Source of the DNA: Betaproteobacteria bacterium | GTDB taxonomy: Bacteria > Pseudomonadota > Gammaproteobacteria > Burkholderiales > Burkholderiaceae_C | Length of the DNA: 9,943 bases | Assembly (NCBI GenBank): GCA_009923345.1 | Contig: RFTR01000057.1 | Location: forward strand, 1-9,943 | Direction: 5' to 3' | Shown here: piece after piece, positions 1 to 7,953 of the stretch | Layout of the letters: every line of letters begins with the position of its first letter | Numbering within the stretch: the stretch's first letter is position 1 | Translations under genes and position numbers: made by a program | The notes under the pieces: generated by a model | The model's database searches: none | Told to the model about the DNA's origin: nothing | The model's input: the letters and a program-made list of their open reading frames with translations, nothing else

Positions 1-1
1 C

Positions 2-1000
2 AAGAAAACAGGAAAGTCTTTGCAAATCACGACGAGTGATTTAGAAATTCAAATTCGCACAACGGCTGAATTGGATGGCGATACTGGTAGCTTCACTACT
101 ACTGTTGGTGCACGCAAGCTGATTGACATTTTGCGCACTATGCCGAGCGATCAGACGGTGAGCCTTGAATCTAGCCAAAACAAATTGATTTTGAAGGGTG
201 GAAAAAGTCGCTTTACTTTGCAAAGCTTGCCCGCTGAAGATTTTCCTCTGGTGCAAGAGTCAACTGCATTAGGCCCAACGTTTAGCGTCCCCCAAAAAAC
301 TTTGAAAGAGTTGCTGCACCAAGTTTCTTTTTCGATGGCTGTCCATGACATCCGTTATTACCTGAATGGTATTTTGTTTGTAGCTGAAGGTAAGCAACTG
401 AGCTTGGTAGCGACCGATGGTCACCGTTTGGCTTTTGCATCAGCCACATTGGAAGTTGAAGTTCCTCGTCAAGAAGTTATCTTGCCCAGAAAAACAGTGC
501 TGGAATTGCAGCGTTTGTTGAATGATAAAGACGGTGCGATAGAAATGCAGTTTGCTACCAACCAAGCTAAATTTATTTTTGATGGAATGGAGTTTGTAAC
601 GAAGTTGGTGGAAGGTAAATTTCCTGACTACAACCGTGTAATTCCAAAGAACCACAAAAATACTATCACACTGGGCCGTAGTGCTTTGTTGGCAACCTTG
701 CAGCGTACTGCGATTTTGACGACGGAAAAATTCAAAGGTGTGCGTTTGAATTTAGAGCCAGGCATTTTGCGTGTGGCTTCTACCAATGCTGAGCAAGAAG
801 AAGCGGTGGATGAACTTGAAATTAACTACAGCGGAGATGCTATAGAAATTGGTTTTAATGTCACATACCTAATAGACGCCTTGTCTAATATGGACCAAGA
901 CATGGTGCAAGTTGATTTAGCAGACTCGAACAGTTCTGCTTTAGTGACTATCCCAGACAACCCCACATTTAAATACGTTGTCATGCCCATGCGCATATAA
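2..1000 (+). CDS. dnaN: DNA polymerase III beta subunit (sliding clamp), 5'-truncated
   Basis: This encodes the ring-shaped processivity clamp that tethers DNA polymerase III and other replication and repair proteins to DNA. The reading frame is open from base 2 to the TAA at 998-1000, giving 332 residues; the family is usually about 366-370, so roughly 40 N-terminal residues lie left of the window. The TTG at base 20 sits in the middle of conserved clamp sequence (SLQITTSDLEIQIRTT) and is not a start. Visible hallmarks are the domain 1 to 2 stretch with FTLQSLPAEDFP, then SMAVHDIRYYLNGILF and VATDGHRLAFAS in domain 2, KLVEGKFPDYNRVIPKN at the domain 2-3 junction, EKFKGVRLN, EIGFNVTYLIDAL, and the C-terminal VVMPMRI, which matches the MPMR(L/I) end of the family. 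The next gene on the same strand is gyrB, 55 bp away, as in betaproteobacterial dnaA-dnaN-gyrB origin clusters. Codon use is noticeably AT-rich. Identification is secure; the resemblance to Comamonadaceae clamps is from memory. Confidence 0.97.
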   Translation, partial: KKTGKSLQITTSDLEIQIRTTAELDGDTGSFTTTVGARKLIDILRTMPSDQTVSLESSQNKLILKGGKSRFTLQSLPAEDFPLVQESTALGPTFSVPQKTLKELLHQVSFSMAVHDIRYYLNGILFVAEGKQLSLVATDGHRLAFASATLEVEVPRQEVILPRKTVLELQRLLNDKDGAIEMQFATNQAKFIFDGMEFVTKLVEGKFPDYNRVIPKNHKNTITLGRSALLATLQRTAILTTEKFKGVRLNLEPGILRVASTNAEQEEAVDELEINYSGDAIEIGFNVTYLIDALSNMDQDMVQVDLADSNSSALVTIPDNPTFKYVVMPMRI

Positions 1001-1023
1001 GTTTTTCTCCTTTGCTACCCATG

Positions 1024-1040
1024 GTGCTGCAGCGCAGCAC
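1024..1040 (+). repeat. Perfect 7-bp inverted repeat (hairpin) between dnaN and gyrB
   Basis: The arms GTGCTGC (1024-1030) and GCAGCAC (1034-1040) are exact reverse complements around a 3-nt AGC loop. They would form a compact GC-rich hairpin in the dnaN-gyrB transcript, ending 15 nt before the gyrB ATG. Only GTTT follows, not a T-run, so it is not a classical Rho-independent terminator. It could be a processing or stability element, a partial attenuator, or chance. I see no convincing sigma-70 promoter in the 55-bp gap, which otherwise holds only a pyrimidine-rich stretch after the dnaN stop. Confidence 0.45.
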
Positions 1041-1055
1041 GTTTAAAGAATTGAT

Positions 1056-3617
1056 ATGACCCAAGAACAACAACCAGAACCCACGATAACGCCTGTGGCC
1101 GATCAAGATTACGGCGCCGGATCGATTCAAATATTGGAAGGCTTAGAAGCCGTTCGCAAACGCCCAGGTATGTATATCGGTGATACGTCCGATGGAACGG
1201 GTTTGCACCATTTGGTATTCGAAGTTGTAGACAACTCTATTGACGAAGCATTAGCAGGCCACTGTGACGATATTGTGGTCACCATTCACAGCGATAACTC
1301 AATCAGCGTGACTGATAACGGACGCGGTATCCCAACTGGCGTCAAGATGGACGACAAGCACGAGCCTAAACGCAGTGCCGCTGAGATTGCGTTAACCGAA
1401 TTGCATGCTGGCGGTAAGTTCAATCAAAACAGCTACAAAGTATCAGGTGGGTTGCATGGTGTCGGTGTTTCGTGTGTCAATGCGCTTTCAAAGTCATTGC
1501 GTCTAGTGGTTCGTCGCGATGGCAAGGTGCATACCTTGGAATTCGCTAAAGGTTTTGTTCAAAACCGAATTATCGAGGTTGTAGATGGCTTTGAAACTTC
1601 ACCCATGCGCATCACGGGTGTTACAGAAAAGCGCGGAACAGAAGTCCACTTTTTGCCAGATACAGAAATCTTTGTTCAAAACAGCGATTTCCATTACGAG
1701 ATTTTGAGTAAACGTCTTCGCGAACTCAGCTTCTTGAATAACGGCGTACGTATTCGCTTGATCGATGAGAGAAGTGGAAAAGAAGATGACTTCTCTGGCG
1801 CTGGTGGCGTGAAAGGCTTTGTTGACTTCATCAATTCCGGTAAAAAAGTATTGCACCCCAATGCGTTTTATTCTGAGGGTGAGCGTCCCGCAGATACTTA
1901 CGGCGGCATTGCGGGCACACACATTGGTGTTGAAGTGGCCATGCAATGGAACGATGGCTACAACGAAAGCGTTTTGTGTTTTACCAATAACATCCCACAG
2001 CGTGATGGTGGCACGCACTTAACTGGTTTGCGCGCCGCGATGACGCGGGTTATCAATAAATATATTGAAGAAAACGAGTTCGCCAAGAAAGCCAAAGTCG
2101 AAGTGACTGGTGACGACATGCGCGAAGGCTTGTGCTGTGTGCTGTCTGTCAAGGTGCCAGAACCTAAATTCAGCAGCCAGACCAAAGACAAGTTGGTGTC
2201 AAGCGAGGTGCGCGCACCGGTGGAAGATATCGTTGCCAAAGCATTGAACGATTATTTGCAAGAGCGCCCCAATGATGCCAAGATCATTTGTGGAAAGATC
2301 GTAGATGCTGCGCGTGCCCGCGAAGCTGCACGTAAAGCCCGCGAGATGACACGCCGCAAAGGCGTGCTCGATGGCATGGGCTTGCCAGGCAAGCTGGCTG
2401 ATTGCCAAGAAAAAGATCCAGCACTGTGCGAAATCTATATCGTCGAAGGAGACTCTGCAGGTGGTTCTGCGAAGCAAGGACGCGACCGTAAATTCCAAGC
2501 GATTCTGCCTTTGCGTGGAAAAATCTTGAACGTCGAAAAAGCACGCTACGAAAAGCTACTAACCAGCAACGAAATTTTGACGCTCATCACCGCGCTGGGA
2601 ACCGGTATTGGCAAAGCCAGTGCAGAGTCAGGCAAGTCGGCAACAGATGACTTCAATGTTGACAAACTACGTTACCACCGCATCATCATCATGACCGACG
2701 CGGACGTGGACGGTGCACACATCCGCACACTCTTGTTGACGTTCTTCTACCGCCAAATGCCCGAGCTCGTTGAGCGTGGCCACATCTATATTGCGCAACC
2801 GCCTTTGTATAAAGTGAAAGTTGGTAAAGAAGAGCAGTACATCAAAGACGCGCCTGCGCTGGATGCCTTCTTATTGCGTGTTGCACTCAAAGACGCGAGC
2901 ATCAGCACGGGCGGACCTGCAGCGCAAGTGTTGCGTGGTGAAACCCTGGAAGAGCTTGCACGCAAACACCAATTGGCCGAAGCGGTAATCGCACGCTTGA
3001 GCGGTTTTATGGATGCCGAGGCTTTGCGCGCGATGGCCGATGGCGTGTCTGTTAATTTAGATACCGTAGCGGACGCAGAACGCTCAGCCATCGATATGCA
3101 AGCCAAGTTGCGCGAATTAGGCAGTGGCTCAGAGGCTTCTGGTGAATTTGATGAGCGCACCGATAAACCTATTTTGCGTATCAGCCGTCGCCATCACGGC
3201 AACGTCAAGAGCAGTGTGATCACGCAAGACTTTGTGCACGGTGCAGACTATGCGGCCTTGGCTGAAGCCGCCCAAACATTCAAAGGCCTTTTGCAAGAAG
3301 GCGCACGCGTGTCGCGCGGCGAAGGCGAGCGCGCTAAGGAAGAAAAAGTCAGCGACTTCCGTATTGCGATGCGTTGGTTGATTGAACAAGCCGAAAACGC
3401 CACAGCACGCCAACGCTATAAGGGCTTGGGTGAGATGAACCCAGAGCAACTCTGGGAAACCACCATGGACCCGGCCGTTCGACGTTTATTGCGCGTGCAA
3501 ATCGACGATGCCATCGAAGCCGACCGCGTGTTCACCATGCTGATGGGCGACGAGGTAGAACCCCGTCGCGACTTCATCGAGAGCAACGCATTGCGCGCAG
3601 CCAATATTGATATTTAG
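1056..3617 (+). CDS. gyrB: DNA gyrase subunit B
   Basis: This is the ATPase/TOPRIM subunit of the GyrA2B2 type II topoisomerase, which introduces negative supercoils and removes positive supercoils ahead of forks. It has 853 residues against 804 in E. coli. The GHKL ATPase domain comes first, with EVVDNSIDEALAG at 56-68 (E56, N60 and E64 equal E. coli E42, N46 and E50), VTDNGRGIP at 85-93 (D87 equals D73), GGLHGVGVSCVNALS at 131-145, and R154 equal to E. coli R136 of the aminocoumarin site. The transducer domain carries the QTK loop at 375-377. TOPRIM has EGDSAGG at 464-470 and TDADVDG at 547-553 (E464, D548 and D550 for Mg2+). The Gram-negative insert spans about 600-775, followed by QRYKGLGEMNPEQLWETTMDP at 786-806. 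A 4-residue insertion near residue 100 and about 10 extra residues around 519-534 account for part of the added length. The ATG at 1056 gives the usual short polar N-terminus; it has only a weak AAAGAA upstream. The TAG stop overlaps the convergent pump gene by 4 bp. All catalytic residues I can check are present. Confidence 0.98.
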   Translation: MTQEQQPEPTITPVADQDYGAGSIQILEGLEAVRKRPGMYIGDTSDGTGLHHLVFEVVDNSIDEALAGHCDDIVVTIHSDNSISVTDNGRGIPTGVKMDDKHEPKRSAAEIALTELHAGGKFNQNSYKVSGGLHGVGVSCVNALSKSLRLVVRRDGKVHTLEFAKGFVQNRIIEVVDGFETSPMRITGVTEKRGTEVHFLPDTEIFVQNSDFHYEILSKRLRELSFLNNGVRIRLIDERSGKEDDFSGAGGVKGFVDFINSGKKVLHPNAFYSEGERPADTYGGIAGTHIGVEVAMQWNDGYNESVLCFTNNIPQRDGGTHLTGLRAAMTRVINKYIEENEFAKKAKVEVTGDDMREGLCCVLSVKVPEPKFSSQTKDKLVSSEVRAPVEDIVAKALNDYLQERPNDAKIICGKIVDAARAREAARKAREMTRRKGVLDGMGLPGKLADCQEKDPALCEIYIVEGDSAGGSAKQGRDRKFQAILPLRGKILNVEKARYEKLLTSNEILTLITALGTGIGKASAESGKSATDDFNVDKLRYHRIIIMTDADVDGAHIRTLLLTFFYRQMPELVERGHIYIAQPPLYKVKVGKEEQYIKDAPALDAFLLRVALKDASISTGGPAAQVLRGETLEELARKHQLAEAVIARLSGFMDAEALRAMADGVSVNLDTVADAERSAIDMQAKLRELGSGSEASGEFDERTDKPILRISRRHHGNVKSSVITQDFVHGADYAALAEAAQTFKGLLQEGARVSRGEGERAKEEKVSDFRIAMRWLIEQAENATARQRYKGLGEMNPEQLWETTMDPAVRRLLRVQIDDAIEADRVFTMLMGDEVEPRRDFIESNALRAANIDI

Positions 3618-6600
3618 TTTTTGGTCGCAGGCGCTAAACGTGTGTTGGAGAACCAAGACACGTACAGTGCCGGTAATACAACCAAGGTCAAAAGGGTTGC
3701 AGTAAATAAACCGCCGATCACGACGATGGCCAAAGGACGCTGTGTTTCGGCGCCAATTTCGTGGCTCAAGGCCATTGGTAATAAGCCAAGTGCTGCCAGT
3801 AGCGCGGTCATGAGCACGGTCCTGAGCCTTTGCAACGAACCTTCTTTCACAGCATCTATGACGGAATATCCCGCGTTACGCAGTTGCTGAAAAACCGAGA
3901 GCATCACCACGCCATTGAGAACCGCTTGGCCTGAGAGCGCAATAAAACCAATCGCCGCAGAAACTGAGAGCGGAATGTTTAACACCCATAGCGCCACAAA
4001 GCCTCCTACCAAGGCCATGGGCACGTTGATCAAAATTAATCCCGCGGTTTTGATAGAACCAAAGGCATTGAAAAGCAGTACAAAAATCAATAACAAGGAA
4101 ATAGGAACGACCAGCGATAAACGCTTCATGGCGCGTTCTTGGTTCTCAAATTCGCCAGACCAACTGATTGCGTAATTCCGAGGAATCGGTACCTTTTTTG
4201 CAACAACAGCCTTCATGTCTGCAACCACCGAGCCCATATCGCGGTTCTTTATAAAGATACCAATCGCCATGGTGCGCCGTCCTGCTTCGCGGGCAATATT
4301 CATCGCACCGCTGTCACGCCGAATCTTTGCAATATTTCCAAGCGTCACGCTTCCACCATTTGGTGTGGGGACAAGTATGTCTTCTAGATGCCCCATCGCG
4401 CGGTTTTGTGGCGCAAGTCGAACAGTCACCGCAAAACGACGCTCCCCTTCCCACAAGTAGGTGACGGCCTGTCCAGCCAAGGCGGTCTCAATAACATCCT
4501 GCACATCGCCCACATTGAGGCCCAGTCTGGCAATGCGTTCGCGGTCGATATCTATCAAAAGCTGTGGTAATTCACCGTGTCGGTCAATTTCGGCACGATA
4601 CACACCGCGTACGTTTCTAATTTCGGCTTCAATCGCTTCGGTTGTTTTCTTTAGAACAGCCAAATCATCGCCCGACACCTTGATCACAATTTGCCCGTCA
4701 ATTTGTGAAATCGACTCCAACACGTTATCTCGAATGGGCTGGGAAAACGTTGGACGAATCCCCGGTACAGCGGAAACCGCGCGGTCCATCTCTTCAATGA
4801 GCTGCTCTTTGCTAATATTTTTGCGCCATTGTTCTTGGGGTTTGATGTCTACGAAAACTTCCGCCATGCTGATGGTTTTGGGATCTGTTCCGTCTTCAGG
4901 TTGTCCGGCTTTTGAGACAGTGGTGCGCACCTCGGGTATTGCTAAGAGTGCTGTTCGCACTTGTCGCAATGACGCTGCGGCCTCTTCATTTGAAATGCTC
5001 GCAGGTAACCGCACATTGATCCACAAAGTGCCTTCATTGAGCTCAGGTAAAAACTCAGAACCGAGTTGTGTTGCCGCAAGGATGGAGATTAAAAAACCAC
5101 CCAAAGCCATGGCCACAACTTTTTTCGGCTTATCAATGGCCCAATTCAGAATCGGTTCATAAACTTTTTTCAACCAGCCTACCAATGCGTTGTCTCCATG
5201 CGGAATGCCTTTACGTAGCATCCAATAACCCAACAGAGGAACCAAAGTCAGTGAAAAGATCAGAGAGCCCACAAGGGCGGTCGTAACAGACAGCGCCATC
5301 GGCTGAAAGATGCGCCCTTCATGACGCTCCAGCGCAAAGATGGGAATATGCGCTGCGATGATGATGAGCATGGAAAACAATGTGGGGCGACCAACCTCGT
5401 TGGTGGCCTCCGTTATCAAGGTGCGTCGTTCTTTTTCATTCATGCCCTCGCCGCGTTCTGCAAGTCGATGCATGATGTTTTCAATCACGATCACCGCACC
5501 ATCGACGATGATGCCAAAGTCCATTGCGCCCAAGCTCAACAAATTGGCCGGTACACCCATGAACTTCAGTCCCAAAAATGTGGCGAGAAGAGAAAGTGGG
5601 ATGACGACGACGACCGCCAAAGAAGCGCGCAGATTGGATAGAAAGAGATACAACACCAAGGCAACAAGAAGTGCACCTTCCACCAGATTTTTAAAAACGG
5701 TGGTGAGTGTTTTGGCCATGAGCCAGGTGCGATCGTAAAAAGGGACGATTTGTACACCTGGGGGCAAAACCCGCGCATTCAAATCGTCAAGACGCTCTTT
5801 GACGCCTTTGAGAACAAGGCTTGGGTTCTCGCCTTTGCGCATGATGATGATGCCCGTCACGACGTCATCGTCTAAGTCTTGACCAACCGTACCCAGTCTT
5901 GCAACGGCGCCTATAGATACCTTGGCAACATCGCGCACCAAAATTGGCGTGCTTCCCCGCGTCGTGACGACAACGGTGCCTATGTCATCTACTGAACCCA
6001 GTAAACCAATTCCTCGAATTGCAAACTGCTGCGCGCCTTGCGCAACATAGCCCCCACCTGCATTGGCATTGCTTCGCCCAAGCGCGGTTTGCAGGTCTTG
6101 TAGCGTGAGTTTGTAGGCGCGAAGTTTTTGTAAATCAGGCTGAACCTCATATTGTTTGATAAAGCCACCCATGCCCACTACGTCAGCCACACCTGGGACC
6201 TGTCTAAATGTGCGCTCAACCACCCAGTCTTGTAAGGTGCGTAATTCGGTAGGTGTTTTACCGTCGCCTTTCAGGCGATAGCGCATCACTTCACCAACAG
6301 GCGTTGCGTTGGGCATGACGCCTGCTTCGACACCGGGGGGCAGAGAAATTCCACGCAAGCGCTCATTGACTTGTTGACGTACAACGTTGACTTCTGCTTT
6401 GTCGTCATACGTCACAACAGTAAACGACAAACCAAATTGGGTATGTGAAAAAACCCGAATGGCGTTGGGCAAGCCCGACAGTGCTAACTCAATCGGCAAA
6501 GAAACTTGCTTTTCCACTTCCTCCGCCGCTCTTCCGGGAAACAAAGCAATCACGGTGACTTGCGTATCCGTCACATCAGGAAAAGCCTCGACAGAGAGGT

Positions 6601-6694
6601 TTTTAAATGCAACAGACCCCGCCAATATAAAAAGCAAGGTTGCCATCAGCACCATCAGCGGTTGCGCCAGAGCGATTTGAATAATGCGCTTCAT
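3614..6694 (-). CDS. czcA: HME-RND heavy-metal/proton antiporter, CzcA family
   Basis: This is the inner-membrane pump of a tripartite efflux complex; it moves metal cations outward in exchange for protons. At 1026 residues it is slightly shorter than CzcA of Cupriavidus metallidurans (1063). The RND layout is clear: TM1 at about 10-30, a large periplasmic loop 31-335, TM2-TM7 at about 336-541, a second loop 542-858, then TM8-TM12 at about 861-1012. Family hallmarks include AFPDVTDTQVTV (37-48), IKQYEVQPDLQKL (179-191), GSEFLPELNEGTLWI (545-559) and GFIALSGQAVLNGVVML (916-932). The TM4 motif DFGIIVDGAVIVIEN (392-406, bases 5521-5477) carries the proton-relay acids D392, D398 and E405, matching CzcA D402, D408 and E415. 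This form points to divalent cations (Zn, Co, Cd or Ni). Of the CusA methionine triad I find a Met only at 610; E660 replaces another, as in CzcA. The ATG overlaps the adaptor stop (ATGA, 6694-6691) without a Shine-Dalgarno, suggesting coupled translation. The symbol indicates family; the substrate is inferred. Confidence 0.93.
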   Translation of the reverse strand: MKRIIQIALAQPLMVLMATLLFILAGSVAFKNLSVEAFPDVTDTQVTVIALFPGRAAEEVEKQVSLPIELALSGLPNAIRVFSHTQFGLSFTVVTYDDKAEVNVVRQQVNERLRGISLPPGVEAGVMPNATPVGEVMRYRLKGDGKTPTELRTLQDWVVERTFRQVPGVADVVGMGGFIKQYEVQPDLQKLRAYKLTLQDLQTALGRSNANAGGGYVAQGAQQFAIRGIGLLGSVDDIGTVVVTTRGSTPILVRDVAKVSIGAVARLGTVGQDLDDDVVTGIIIMRKGENPSLVLKGVKERLDDLNARVLPPGVQIVPFYDRTWLMAKTLTTVFKNLVEGALLVALVLYLFLSNLRASLAVVVVIPLSLLATFLGLKFMGVPANLLSLGAMDFGIIVDGAVIVIENIMHRLAERGEGMNEKERRTLITEATNEVGRPTLFSMLIIIAAHIPIFALERHEGRIFQPMALSVTTALVGSLIFSLTLVPLLGYWMLRKGIPHGDNALVGWLKKVYEPILNWAIDKPKKVVAMALGGFLISILAATQLGSEFLPELNEGTLWINVRLPASISNEEAAASLRQVRTALLAIPEVRTTVSKAGQPEDGTDPKTISMAEVFVDIKPQEQWRKNISKEQLIEEMDRAVSAVPGIRPTFSQPIRDNVLESISQIDGQIVIKVSGDDLAVLKKTTEAIEAEIRNVRGVYRAEIDRHGELPQLLIDIDRERIARLGLNVGDVQDVIETALAGQAVTYLWEGERRFAVTVRLAPQNRAMGHLEDILVPTPNGGSVTLGNIAKIRRDSGAMNIAREAGRRTMAIGIFIKNRDMGSVVADMKAVVAKKVPIPRNYAISWSGEFENQERAMKRLSLVVPISLLLIFVLLFNAFGSIKTAGLILINVPMALVGGFVALWVLNIPLSVSAAIGFIALSGQAVLNGVVMLSVFQQLRNAGYSVIDAVKEGSLQRLRTVLMTALLAALGLLPMALSHEIGAETQRPLAIVVIGGLFTATLLTLVVLPALYVSWFSNTRLAPATKN
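3639..3662. repeat. Interrupted inverted repeat just after gyrB, inside the end of the pump gene
   Basis: The outer arms CGTGT (3639-3643) and ACACG (3658-3662) and the inner arms TTGG (3645-3648) and CCAA (3653-3656) pair exactly, with one G-G mismatch between them and a 4-nt AGAA loop. The hairpin begins 22 nt after the gyrB stop and at the same time encodes residues near 1011-1019 of the pump on the opposite strand. There is no T-run on either side, so it is not a standard intrinsic terminator. It could protect the gyrB 3' end or assist termination between the convergent genes. Chance is possible because the stretch is coding. Confidence 0.4.
6691..6694 (-). other. ATGA stop/start overlap coupling czcB to czcA
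   Basis: On the minus strand the four bases ATGA contain both the pump start (ATG, 6694-6692) and the adaptor stop (TGA, 6693-6691). The upstream bases (ACGCATCCAA) contain no Shine-Dalgarno core. This arrangement normally implies translation of the second gene by re-initiation after the first, which would tie adaptor and pump levels together. Confidence 0.8.
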
Positions 6695-7947
6695 TTGGAT
6701 GCGTTATGTGTTGCGTCAGGTACTGCAATATTTACGTTCTGCGGTTTTGCAGAATCTTGTGCATTACGAAACTCGCGCGCTAATAAGAGCCCGTTATCGC
6801 TGACGACTAACTCTCCATCTTTAAGTCCGTTGGTCACAAGTACTTTGTCTAGGCCTTCGTAACCTATGCTTATCTTTCGTCCTTCAAAGACGCCCGGCTC
6901 CTTTTGCACATAGGTCCAATATTGCGAGCCACGTAATTGCACGGCGCGAGAGGGGACCAAGACCCCTTTTTCAAGGGCGCGTTCAAACTTTGCACTGCCA
7001 AGCATTTCCGCTTTGAGAATTCGTTGGTTGTTGTCTATTACTGCGCGAACCTTGACTGTGCGTGAGTTGCTGTCGATGAAGTCTCCTGTTGCTGTGATCT
7101 TGGCGGCAAAACTTTGACCAGGGAAGTTGGGAAGCGTTAGGCTAATGGGGGTGCCCGGCTGCAGAGATGCAACATCTGCTTCGCGCGCATCGATTTGCAC
7201 CCAAAGCGAACGCGGATCTGTCACAACAAACAGCGGCAGGGAACCGGGCCCGCCTTGCTCGGGCCGCAGTTCTTGTCCCGCGCTCAAATTTCTTTCCACG
7301 ACAACACCAGAGACGGTAGCGGACAACCCAAGCTGTTGGTTCACCGCGTTGCCTCCGCCATACAGTTGGGTGCGCGCTTGTGCGCGCGCGACCTCTGCAT
7401 TGGCGCGTTGCGCATCGGCTTGGGCTTGCTCATACTCTTTGCGTGAAACGATGCCTGCTTCAAACAACTCGGTTTGTCTTTGTAAGGCGCGCTCTGAGAA
7501 GCGCGCATCCGCTTGCGCTTTGGCGGTGTCGGCCTGTGCAGCGCCAAATTCCGGCGAAGCCAGTGTTGCCAATACCTGCCCGGCACGCACAGACTGCCCA
7601 ACATCTGCGTTGAGCTTGACGACACGCCCTGCAAAAGCAGGGTAGATACGCTCGGTCTTTTCTTCATTCCAAACCAAGCGTGCCGGTAAATCAATGGCCA
7701 CACTGTTGGCGGCGATAGCGGGTGCTGTTGTTAAAAGCGTGAGTTGTGGGTGACCCGCTGGAAAGCGTAGTTGCTCACCTTGAATGATGGGCGGTGGCGC
7801 GACGGGATGGCCCATGGGCTCTTGCCCTGTCATATTGATGTACAGCGCAATTAGTGCGGCTAATCCGGCGATAGCGCTGTAGCGCTTGACAGGAGAGCGC
7901 CAAATGGCGAGAAGAGCTTCTTGGATGGCGTGGGTATTCAAAGGCAT
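6691..7947 (-). CDS. czcB: Periplasmic adaptor (membrane fusion protein) of the HME-RND pump, CzcB family
   Basis: This adaptor bridges the RND pump and the outer-membrane channel. At 418 residues it is somewhat shorter than CzcB. The N-terminus (1-22) is cytoplasmic with RSPVKR, followed by one hydrophobic anchor at about 24-37; there is no lipobox Cys, so it is probably anchored by an uncleaved signal. The two lipoyl half-motifs lie at about 101-131 (FAGRVVKLNADVGQSVRAGQ) and 208-228 (ATVSGVVVERNLSAGQEL). They flank an Ala/Gln-rich alpha-hairpin at 133-197, which should contact the outer-membrane factor. The beta-barrel is at about 249-320 (LWVQIDAREADVASLQPG) and the membrane-proximal domain at about 325-395. 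The His-rich N-terminal tail of classical CzcB is absent; the only clustered possible metal ligands near the membrane are M39, M45 and H47, with H66 further on. It starts 6 bp after the stop of the upstream gene and its own stop overlaps the pump start, so the three genes form one operon. No clear Shine-Dalgarno precedes the ATG. Confidence 0.9.
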   Translation of the reverse strand: MPLNTHAIQEALLAIWRSPVKRYSAIAGLAALIALYINMTGQEPMGHPVAPPPIIQGEQLRFPAGHPQLTLLTTAPAIAANSVAIDLPARLVWNEEKTERIYPAFAGRVVKLNADVGQSVRAGQVLATLASPEFGAAQADTAKAQADARFSERALQRQTELFEAGIVSRKEYEQAQADAQRANAEVARAQARTQLYGGGNAVNQQLGLSATVSGVVVERNLSAGQELRPEQGGPGSLPLFVVTDPRSLWVQIDAREADVASLQPGTPISLTLPNFPGQSFAAKITATGDFIDSNSRTVKVRAVIDNNQRILKAEMLGSAKFERALEKGVLVPSRAVQLRGSQYWTYVQKEPGVFEGRKISIGYEGLDKVLVTNGLKDGELVVSDNGLLLAREFRNAQDSAKPQNVNIAVPDATHNASK

Positions 7948-7953
7948 AGTGAT

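Noticed and set aside
20..22. TTG at base 20 as the dnaN start
   Set aside because: The frame is open to base 2 and the residues before and after it align with internal clamp sequence, so the gene simply runs off the left edge.
978..1001. Possible promoter for gyrB: TTGTCA at 978-983 and TATAAG at 996-1001
   Set aside because: The spacing is only 12 bp, too short for a sigma-70 promoter.
4461..5162. Long plus-strand open frame (233 codons) opposite the pump gene
   Set aside because: It lies entirely antisense to well-conserved czcA, and its translation is Ser/Arg/Thr-rich without recognisable domains, which is typical of a shadow frame. The same holds for open frames at 7127-7645 and 8318-8806 (+) and 1599-2018 (-).
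7369..7391. GCGCGC-rich stretch as a repeat or Z-DNA element
   Set aside because: It falls in Ala/Arg-rich coiled-coil codons of the adaptor (ARAQARTQ) and is explained by coding content.
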